Assembly: GCA_000711775.1 (NCBI GenBank)
Contig: ARYC01017056.1
Location: forward strand, 59,400 to 123,399
Direction of reading: 5' to 3'
DNA: 64,000 bases
Source of the DNA: Oxytricha trifallax
Lineage: Eukaryota; Ciliophora; Spirotrichea; Sporadotrichida; Oxytrichidae
Part shown: piece after piece, positions 56,194-64,000 of the stretch
How the letters are laid out: each line of letters begins with the position of its first letter
Numbering within the stretch: the stretch's first letter is position 1
The notes under the pieces: model-generated
The model's database searches: none
Seen by the model: only the letters and a program-made list of their open reading frames with translations
Told to the model about the DNA's origin: nothing
Translations under genes and position numbers: made by a program

Positions 56194-57643
56194 TCACACA
56201 AACATACGCTTAGAGTCATGTGGCAGTTCTCTGAAGTTTATCTTTCTAAGTTGATGTTTGATTGTTTCTATTGTTTGTTAATTCTCTTAGCTTGGCTTGA
56301 TAATAGTTGAGTATGCAAGTTCTCTGAGACCTCCATTTATTTTATTTTTATTGAGATAATGTTTGATTCTTTGCTTAGAATCTCTCTCACCCCTGCAGCT
56401 AAAGTAATCGTTTCTTGGCATGTCGCTCTCTATTATTATTACTGCTAGAGCCCAGATATCCCATTAAGTGTCTCCATCTCTCCAATCCTCTCTCTCTGGA
56501 AATATTCAGGAGTGCCGTATACATTTCCTTATGCAGAGGCTTGCACTCTTTGTGCTCTGTTGAAGTCAATAATGTAAACTCTAAGAGGCTGAAAGTTCAT
56601 CATGATGTTCTCTGGCTTTAAGTCTCTATGAACATAGCCTAGCTTGTGAAGCTCTTCAATCCCTTCAACAATCTGCTATACTATCAAGCTAATTTATCTC
56701 TGACATCTATTGTCAGATAAGAATTCTCTGTAAGTCATTTCAAGTAAAGAAAGCCTGAAGGCTACACGATCTTTACCAAGTAAAATAGCATCAAGCTAGA
56801 TGATATGCCTACACTCATTTAAACTTTGCCTTTTAAAGAGCATAATACTCATTAGCAAATTCCATTTGGAACTTGTCATCAGCAAGGAAGTAATTGAAAG
56901 GATATATCTTGTAAAGCATATTAGTCATAAGTAATGACTCTCTTCTCTATTTTATTTTAAAGAGTGAGGTAGCTTTCTAGGCAAGAATCTAAGTCAATAA
57001 TTTTTAATATGGGAATCTTCATTGCCTCTATTTTAACCATATAATTTTATTGATCTCAGAGACTGGAAAGTTCTAGACTGCTTTCTTCATTTTAATTTAC
57101 TTCTAGACTTCAACTCTAAGAGATTCCACTGGGTTTCTTGATCTTCTCTTTTAGAGGAATCTATTCCCTGTAGGTTCATGAATAAAGACAAAACTTTAAT
57201 TGTGCTTATTCTTTAAGTGCACTTTGAGGTCTCTAGTATGAGAATATGGCTTCTCACAGAACTCACAGACATACTTCCATCTTTCTTTTAATGCTTGAGA
57301 TATAACCTTGGCATATCGTTGTGTATATCTCTCAAGTGTCTCTTATAAGTTGCTTGTAAGAGAAAACTTTATTGCATTCTTTGTATTAATAGTCAACTTT
57401 GGCTGGTATTTATTAATGCTCTATGGCGGGTTGCTTAACCTCTTCCTCAATTTGCACAGCTTCTTTGATAACCTCCTACTTAACTTATATTTAAATCTCA
57501 AAGCTAGACTGATCAAAGTTGTCATATGTAAGCTCCCACTGAGTACAAGCGTCTCTGGTCTCTACTTTTCTTGGTTGCTGGAATGATAACTTTTATTGAC
57601 ACGATCCAAGTAATGCCGCTCTTCTCAAAAGGTTAGCTCTCAT
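56194..57643 (-). CDS. TBE-B zinc-finger/kinase ORF, broken
   Basis: Closely related to 52404-53845: start MRANLLRRAAL-type, zinc-finger region ~57180-57330, catalytic loop VHRDLKPENIMM (~56620), DFNRAQ (~56565), stop TGA 56194-56196. Small length differences from TBE-A shift the frame in several places. Confidence 0.7.
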
Positions 57644-58208
57644 TTTAGTTTTCTGATATATTTTATTATAATAATGATAAAATCTACCTAGATAAACTAA
57701 TATAGTAGTGTATAAGACACTCTAGTAGATTCTTTGCTGAGTGGTAAGAAAATTAACTAACCATAAAAGACTGTAAGTTGACATATTTTATGAGAATTTT
57801 ATACATTTTAGTAATTTAAAATACTCCTAATGAAGTTTTGTTTCTCTAGGAGGTCCTCCAAATCAAGTTTGAACTTAATTTGGAGGTAAAGTTATTAAAC
57901 ATTTTTTTATTTAATATGCTCCTAATAAAGTTTTAACCTTAAAATTTATCTCCTAATAAAGTTTGAACTTAATTTGGAGGACCTCCTAAAATAATTAAAC
58001 ATTATTAGGAGCAATTTAATGGAGATAAATTGATAAAAATGGAAATCATGCTGTGAAACTTGGAGCAAGTTTTTCAATGCTTCTCCGTATATCTTTTCAA
58101 GGTTGACCTCCAGTAGGTCCTCCCTATTTAGTAGTAAGACTTTAATAAATTTAGAATGGATATCCATAATTTTAAATTTCATTAACATTTCTAGAAAGAG
58201 GAAGCAAG
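57644..58208. promoter_or_regulatory. TBE-B divergent promoter spacer with CTCCT/AGGAG motifs
   Basis: 565 bp. It holds TAGGAGGTCCTCC, TTTGGAGG, a duplicated CTCCTAATAAAG block, and TTGGAGGACCTCC with ATTATTAGGAGC; one extra block compared with TBE-A (about 57915-57995). Confidence 0.6.
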
Positions 58209-58996
58209 ATGCAGTCTATGAATGATGCAATGAAGAGAATTTAATCTCAAGATTTAATAGGAAAATTTCGAAGTAAAGAGGACCTTTATAGATATTTGGT
58301 ATAGCAAGGTAAGTTCTTAAGAAAATTAATAAATCCATTATAGTTGGATTGTTCTTGCCGACTTAGGAGGGAACTAAAATCTCATTCTTAAAAGCCTTAC
58401 TGAGTGAAGAAAAAAGCTTTTAAGTCTAATGAAATTAGGATGATAGAGATACCTAACTACCCTGAAATATCAGTGACAAACCTATATGACGATGCTATGA
58501 GTGCTCCGGACGTAGCTCTCTACCTTCCATCAAAGCTACAGCTCTCTAATAAGTTGCCAGAGAGAAACTTCTTCTTTGGTGTTCTTGCAACTCTGAAACC
58601 TGAGTACTTAAATGAAGTTATTTAAGAAGCTCACAAGAAACGATACAGCATCTCTCCTGAAGAAAAAGAGCAGCAAGGTATTAAAATAAGTGATACCTGG
58701 CTGTAGGAACTTTTAAAACATCCTTTCATCTCAAGTAAGCTTAGTCTTCTAACTTTATAGAAAAACCTGGTACTGCTATATACTTGATGAAAGAGCGCAG
58801 GCAAATTAAACAGAGAGAGAAAGTCTCAAGTAAAACATGAATTGAGTATGAGGCTCTTCAAAGATTTATAAAAGCCAGAAGAGATGAACATAGATGCCGG
58901 AGCTGGCACTAAGAGAAGAAACATAGGCCCAAGCAAGCCTTAAGAGGAAGAAAAGAAAGAGAAGCCAAACCCCTTACTGGCAAATTTAATATGTGA
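58209..58996 (+). CDS. TBE-B 22 kDa ORF
   Basis: Start MQSMNDAMKRIQSQDLIG; intron GTAAGTTC...TATAG (~58309-58341) before LDCSCRLRRE-frame DNA, read after splicing as VGLFLPT-type sequence; conserved IEIPNYPEISVTNLYDDA and LPERNFFFGVLATLK. TGG is kept near 58700 where TBE-A has TGA. TGA 58994-58996. Confidence 0.75.
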
Positions 58997-59002
58997 ACTT
59001 AT

Positions 59003-60052
59003 TCATTCATTTAAATCTAAAACTTATTTATATACACAAAATCTCCCTTCTCTTGCGCATACTTTAGCTTTCTCATCGCTGACTCTCTTAGCAGCACTCT
59101 TAATAAAATCTACTGTATCTATCTTTGAATCATGCATCAGATGGTAGAGCAGCTATTTCTTATAATGACCTTTCAATAACCCCCAATATAATTCAATTCC
59201 ATTGAACTAAGGGCTGTAAGGAACATTAAATACAGGTGTTATGTTTAGCCTTTCATATTCCTTTCTTGAGTCTTTAGTTTTATGAACTGATAAGTTATCT
59301 ACAACAGAATAATCTCTTAGTCAGCGTATTTGTCTCTGAGTTATTGTAAGAACTCAATATATGATTCAGTCTTTATAGAGCGAGGGTGGATAACATAAGT
59401 CTCTAGGCCACTATCTTCACTGATTCCACCAAGGATTGCATGAGTTTATATCTTAACTTTTTAGTCATAAACTTCTATATTACTATACCTCTTGTACCAA
59501 GACCTTGATATAAATGTATTGAATGTGAATACAGCTTCATCAGCGTGTATGAACTTTATATTATGCTCTTAAGACCTCTGCATTTAATCGAATATATAAT
59601 TTAAAATTAGTCTTATAAAATGGAACATTAAAGTCAATCACTCTCTTAATGCGATTGACTGTCTTGTAAGATATTCCATTCTTTTTATATATGTTTGCTA
59701 AAGATTAAGCAGAGATGTGAAGCTCAAGAAATTGGCGATGAAACATCACAGCTCTCTAAGTCAGAGAGAAGTGAGCCCAGTATTTAAGAGTCTTATCATT
59801 AATTAGATAATCGATATGATGCTGCTAAAATTTTAAGGGTCTCTTAGGCTTAGAATTAAGATGCTTTCTCTTTAAATTCAATGCTAATAGACAGTGAGAC
59901 CTCACAGTTGCTGGAGATTTATGGAGTAGCCTTGATTTAGACGTATAATTCAGAACAGGCTTGAGTAATTCACTATATTCATCACATCCATATCGCAACT
60001 TAAACAATAAATCTATATACTCACTGTCATAAACTGACCCAAAACCTCGCAT
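59003..60052 (-). CDS. TBE-B transposase
   Basis: Start MRGFGSVYDSEYIDLLFK, helix-turn-helix-like region (LLHKSPATVRSHCLLAL), MFHRQFLELHISAQSLANIY, then the DDE core at 59560-59200 and an end CAREGRFCVYI-like before TGA 59003-59005. It looks less damaged than the other two, though breaks are visible near 59300 and 59600. Confidence 0.75.
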
Positions 60053-60497
60053 ATACTCACTTAAACTACTAATATTTAAACATTAAACCCCTACATAAAC
60101 CCTATTAAAACCTTAATAATGTATGCACTAATAGTCTACTTTTATCAATCAAAAACTCAATCAAACTACTGAAAGGGTTTTGGGGTTTTGAATGCTAATA
60201 GACAGTGAGACCTCACAGTTGCTGGAGATTTATGGAGTAGCCTTGCTATAGACATATAATTCAGAACAGGCTTGAGTTATTTACTCTATTCATCACATCC
60301 ACTTAAACAATAAATTTATATAGTCACTGTCATTAACAGACCCCAAACATCGTATATACTCACTTAAAATACTAATACTAAAATATTAAACCCCTTCATA
60401 AACCCTATCAAAACCCTAATAAAGTATGCACTAATAGTCTACTTTTTATCAATCAAAAACTCAATCAAACTACTGAAAGGGTTTTGGGGTTTTGATT

Positions 60498-61195
60498 ATA
60501 AGTTTTCCAAAAAGCAGCAGGAAAAAGAGTCAAAATAATTATCAAATTAAAGCTATTGATAGTTAATTAGTACTATAAAAGTAATATAACATGAATTAAA
60601 TTGGAAGTTATAATGACTAAATGGACATATAGGTGCCTGAATATACCCAAGATAAAAATTAAAAATTAACAATGCTTGCGCCAACTGATTGATTATATTT
60701 TATATTTCTTAATTATATTGAAGCATTAAGAATTAAATGCAAATTATTTAATAAATGAATAGATGATAAAATCTCCCCTCAATTTTATAATATAGAGTAT
60801 AATTCAAGTCAAACAAGGTTGCTTATTATAATAGTGAATTAGCATTGTATCCCAAAGTGAGATAATTTTAAATCATCTTATTAATATTAATTAATAATTT
60901 ATTTGAACTTTTTATCTTATTTAAATTTCTAAATAAATTTATTGTAAAAAATCTATCTAAATTTTTTATTATATAAAGATAAAAATCTATTTTCTTATAT
61001 GATATTTCTTGAACTTAAAAGAAACCATAGTATTTTTATTTCTAACTATTCAAGCTATGGAATAAGCCAAAAATGTGGAGATGTTATATTTCTCTCAATA
61101 TTTATATCATTTGTTTAATCAATTAAATTGATTTTAACACAAAAATATTTGAGTACACAGCGAATCTATTAATTTATTATAAATCAAAGTGTAAA
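60498..61195. other. AT-rich region right of the TBE composite
   Basis: 698 bases. The first ~170 (60498-60670), on the minus strand, hold an open frame (GYIQAPICPFSHYNFQFN ... FLENLQWP) that is in frame with the Pumilio N-terminus once the composite is removed; it may be an upstream MDS. The rest shows nothing. Confidence 0.4.
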
Positions 61196-61470
61196 TATGA
61201 AAAACAGGTTTTCTCTCTGAAAAGGTGTTGCTTCAATAGGAACCTTAGGTATTGTGAAAATTACACACAACAATAATATTAAGTTTTCTGATCCTCTTAC
61301 TGGAATTGCTGAAAATTTTATTAAAGTAACATAGAAAAAATCTAAATGAAGGTGTTTGGATCGGCACAAGACCTTTGGCTAAAAAAAACGGCGTTATGAT
61401 GGTCAAGTCTGTTATTTTAAAACAGTTTTCTGTGAGAGTGAATGGGATTACATATTTAGTTAAAAAAAAG
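61196..61470 (+). pseudogene. Possible relic of a ribosomal protein uL2 gene
   Basis: Pieces in different frames resemble the uL2 C-terminal region: KQVFSLKR, then VASIGTLGIVKITHNNNIKF (compare AxIGxxGN...H), then VWIGTRPLAKKNGVMMVKSV (compare RWLGxRPxVRGVAMNPV). Frame shifts and TGA codons separate them. rpl2 is usually mitochondrial in ciliates, so this could be a nuclear insert of mitochondrial DNA. Weak, motif-level evidence. Confidence 0.3.
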
Positions 61471-62071
61471 TAAATTCATACCAAAAATTAAAAAGCATTC
61501 AGGATTTAAATATTACTATTGTATAATAGTATTATGAATAAAATAAAATAAAATCTCATCCTTTAAGAGAAAAAATTAAATTTAAAGATATTTACTTATA
61601 TTTATTACATTACTCAACTTAATAAATAACTTAAAGAATTTTTTAAATATTTACAAATTTGAAAAGTTGGAAATTATTTCAAACATGTCTATTTTAATTA
61701 CCCCATAAAATTTTCAAACCTAAATATTTGAATTTATTTTATTTCTCATTCTCATTTAACGAAGATTTTAAATGCCAAAATCTGATTTTTGGATTATGAG
61801 ATAAATTTCGGATTTCGTATATAAACTAAAAAGTTTGGTTTGTAAGTGGTGTTATAAAAATATAATGATATTTATTTAAAAAGCCAGATGTTTTTGAAAA
61901 GGAAAGATAAATATAAATTTAAAAATGAAATAATAAATAATTTCGCTTTTATTTAAAATATAATGTATCGTATGCAATTGATTGGTATATACAATACTTT
62001 ATAGAAAATCCTGATTAATTCTTGATATCTGATAATTATTCAGTTTTTTACATATTCATTAACAATTGAGG
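61471..62071. other. AT-rich intergenic region
   Basis: 601 bases, no coding signal. Confidence 0.6.
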
Positions 62072-62666
62072 ATGGAAAGATAACTGAAACAAGAATGGGA
62101 TAACGACACTGACTACGATTGGATTTATAGTGGTAAATCAAAAGTTACAGATGCAGAAATGAAGAAGTATGTGAAATCAATTAACAAAGAGTAGAACAAG
62201 TACTTACTTGTTGGAAAAATTAATAAACTATTTCTAATGATCTTTAGAGTTATGCAAACGGGGAAAAAAGCAGCTTAAGAGCATAGATAATGTGAGCATG
62301 AAGGGAATGTTGATTACACAGAGTATTGAGAGTGTTGCTATGATTTCTATGCTCGCTCTTGAAAGAAAGTTCTTTTATCTCATCATCATACTTTATTATG
62401 GGGTTCATTTTTATAAGAATTATTTTTTTAAGGAAATAAAATATCACTTCCTTCATACTGATCTGCTGTAGGTCGACATTAATGTTGACCAAGAGCGTTT
62501 CATATATTATATTTTTTGTACTTGCAACAAATATTTTAATAACATTTTCAATTATTTATAAATTGGAAATATTAAACTTGTAGATTCATAGAACAAAGTA
62601 TGGAAAATTTTTAAGTATATTTACTCATTAACATCAAGAAGTTTTTCAACAAAAAATCATTATTGA
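62072..62666 (+). CDS. Unknown small membrane-like protein
   Basis: MDS1 MERQLKQEWDNDTDYDWI, SGKSKVTDAEMKKYVKSI, NKEQNKYL. A likely IES (pointer TTA, about 62204-62254) joins it to CKRGKKQLKSIDNVSMKG, LITQSIESVAMISMLALERK and a hydrophobic stretch FFYLIIILYYGVHFYKNYFF. After that the frame runs through LHTDLLQVDINVDQERFIY to TGA 62664-62666. The N-terminal half is convincing coding DNA, the 3' end less so. Not recognised. Confidence 0.5.
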
Positions 62667-62725
62667 TTTCATAAAATTTTAAAGAAATATAAATTTATTA
62701 TGATATATTAAATAAATATTGAAGA

Positions 62726-62927
62726 TACTATTGAGTCAAGATAAGAGTTAATGCAACATACTTTAAATGCTCTATTTAAATTAAAAGAATACACAGACTC
62801 TTATTTAACTCAGCTTCTTGAAGGTAATTTAAATATAATGCTAATTATATTTGCAGAATAAAAAATTGATGATAAATTTTTAAAGAGATAGATATAAAAG
62901 GATCAGTAAAAACGTTAAAAGTATTGA
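62726..62927 (+). CDS. Short coding piece with an intron (3' end of an unknown gene)
   Basis: Reads INIEDTIESRQELMQHTL, NALFKLKEYTDSYLTQLLE, a 33-nt GT-AG intron (GTAATT...TTGCAG, from about 62826), then EQKIDDKFLKRQIQKDQQ and KRQKY before TGA 62925-62927. No start codon is seen. It may be the last MDS of the gene at 62072 or a separate gene. Confidence 0.45.
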
Positions 62928-62939
62928 AACCCTTAAAAT

Positions 62940-64000
62940 TACATTAACTAATTCACTTTACAACATGAAATTATACTTTAAAATTACACGATACTCATTA
63001 TTATGGTAGATAACAGTCCTCTATTTTAATTGCGCTTTGTTTGTTGTTAAAAGTCTCTTCGAAGTTTAAACTTTACTTCAAACTGCTTGAACTATATTAT
63101 TAATGTTCATATCTCGATTTTTTGAATGCATCTTCTAAGTCATATTCTTTTATAAGCTTATCAGTAGTAATGACTATTACTTTTATTCTTCAAGAGAGTC
63201 GTAGGGATTTAAATCAAGATTATGAATTAATCTCTCGTCTTCATTATTCATTCTCTCTGGGCCAAAGCTTAACAACTCCGATATCTATTAAACTTTACTA
63301 TATTATTGTTTTTTATAAACCTTGTCAAAATTGCTTTCTCCCCTTGATTCGATAAAGTAGTTTCTATTATTTTTGCTAAGTGATCTATATTAAGCACTTT
63401 AATTTGTGTTAATGTTAAAATCTTAGGGGACTGTTAGAACTTGAGTACTTTTTTTGACAAGAAAGCCTTTTTTTCTTTGTACTCTTTCGCTTAAAAAGAT
63501 GCTTGAGACTTTCTTAAATTGGTATTTCCACTGAATGTGCTCATCTGCACACTACAATTTTATAGTGCTTGACTATTTTTATTGTTAGAATACTAAGATC
63601 TCTCTAGGCTATGATATGATACTTAATTCTTGGAGTTAACAGATACTGTATAAAAGTTCAAGAGAGCTTTCTTATTTTAATTTTGACTGTCGTATATATC
63701 ATAAATTTAATTGTAGTAAGTTATTTGCAATGTTTCTTTATCGATGATTCTTCTAGCATTGATTTTAAATGTACTAAAGATTAATCTATCTTTGCTTTAA
63801 CATGAAGATCAATGTTCTGGTTTTGCTACAAAAAACAAGAGGGTGGTCTGTAACTTGTGTTATAAATTACTTTTAAATTTCTATTAGACTTCAACTGGTG
63901 ATGCATCTTAAGTTAGATATTTTTGCTGCTCAATAGTATATAATTAGGATAGGAAGTTTCTGCCAAAATTTTTTTGAGTTCAAGTTCCAAAAATAAAGTC
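62940..64000 (-). CDS. Low-complexity protein, partial at the window end
   Basis: Minus-strand MDSs: DASPVEVQQKFKSNLQHK (~63900), KINARRIIDKETLQITYY (~63750), LLNFYTVSVNSKNQVSYH, NLRKSQASFQAKEYKEKK, LKFQQSPKILTLTQIKVL (~63420), NEDERLIHNLDLNPYDSL (~63210), ending near RRDFQQQTKRNQNRG (~63030). Ser/Asn/Lys/Gln-rich, no recognised domain. One in-frame TGA near 63809-63811 and unresolved junctions. The start lies beyond the window. Confidence 0.5.

Larger units (their letters stand above)
56032..60190. mobile_element. TBE-B, 4159 bp, inserted in the TBE-A transposase gene, target AAT
   Basis: AAT at 56029-56031 and 60191-60193. Same class and orientation as TBE-A, with matching sub-terminal repeats. 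All three ORFs are present. Insertion into TBE-A shows that B is the younger arrival. Confidence 0.95.
52036..60494. mobile_element. Composite of three TBEs, flanked by ATT
   Basis: 8459 bp bounded by CAAAACCCC ends and by ATT on both sides (52033-52035 and 60495-60497). From left to right it holds a 207-bp end of one TBE (C), a second TBE (A) in two halves, and a third TBE (B) inserted inside A. The outer ends come from different TBE classes, yet they share one target duplication. Confidence 0.85.
52243..60494. mobile_element. TBE-A, interrupted by TBE-B
   Basis: Ends carry CAAAACCCCAAAACCC followed by TTTCAGTAGTTTGATTGAG, a sub-terminal sequence different from the 34600 class. Without TBE-B and its target copy the element is about 4.09 kb. 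Gene order: zinc-finger/kinase (-), 22 kDa (+), transposase (-). The left flank is AAT but the right flank is ATT, so its own target duplication is not intact. Confidence 0.9.

Noticed and set aside
1-64000. Scrambled genes with inverted or permuted MDSs
   Set aside because: Scrambling is typical of this group, but every gene whose joins I could test is collinear and on one strand.
1-64000. tRNA, rRNA or CRISPR features
   Set aside because: No convincing tRNA cloverleaf, rRNA sequence or regularly spaced repeat array was seen; short AT-rich hairpins are everywhere and carry no weight.

Overview
Organism. The window reads as germline (micronuclear) DNA of a spirotrich/stichotrich ciliate of the Oxytricha-Stylonychia type. 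Three things seen in the sequence support this. (1) Conserved proteins read through only if TAA and TAG are Gln and TGA is the stop. (2) Genes are cut into pieces (MDSs) by short AT-rich segments (IESs) flanked by 3-12 bp direct repeats (pointers); removing the IES with one pointer copy restores the reading frame. (3) About 12 kb is occupied by telomere-bearing element (TBE) transposons whose ends are runs of C4A4. Conventional GT-AG introns of about 33-115 bp are also present. All genes appear non-scrambled. The exact species is not established.

Layout. 1-6022: a tandem array with a period of about 3 kb, carrying two copies of an uncharacterised gene family plus two extra copies of the terminal MDS of a lectin gene. 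6541-8889 (-): an L-type lectin of the ERGIC-53/VIP36 kind. 9034-9620: a SAM-domain protein. 9756-11478: folylpolyglutamate synthase. 11697-14212: a large disordered protein. 14397-14786: a palindromic fold-back element. 14944-19892: a leucine-rich-repeat protein with a CWIC motif and repeated C-terminal domains. 20101-20793: a small coiled-coil protein. 22047-24115: a membrane-anchored bZIP factor. 24354-26177: a CAMK-like kinase. 26663-29098: two more members of the family seen in the first 6 kb. 30543-34145: a second kinase.

Right half. 34271-39604 (-): a PPP1R42-like LRR gene, one of whose IESs holds a complete 4.1 kb TBE. 39659-42211 (-): a coiled-coil protein with CxxC pairs. 43146-47445: two AlkB-like non-heme di-iron hydroxylase paralogs, one with extra IESs and an in-frame TGA. 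47628-48944: D-glutamate cyclase. 49321-52032 (-): a Pumilio protein. 52036-60494: a nested, recombined TBE composite of three elements. 60498-64000: mostly AT-rich DNA with a possible ribosomal protein uL2 relic, two small unknown genes and part of a minus-strand gene.

How it fits together. The host genes do not form one pathway; they look like single-gene precursors that would be cut out, joined and amplified as separate somatic chromosomes. The TBEs each carry three ORFs (a DDE transposase, a 22 kDa ORF, and a zinc-finger/kinase ORF). One TBE clearly sits inside an IES, so it would leave with that IES; the composite may sit in a similar place in the Pumilio gene. The most novel points are the four-member protein family, the class-specific palindrome-rich divergent promoters of the TBEs, and the composite TBE bounded by ATT.
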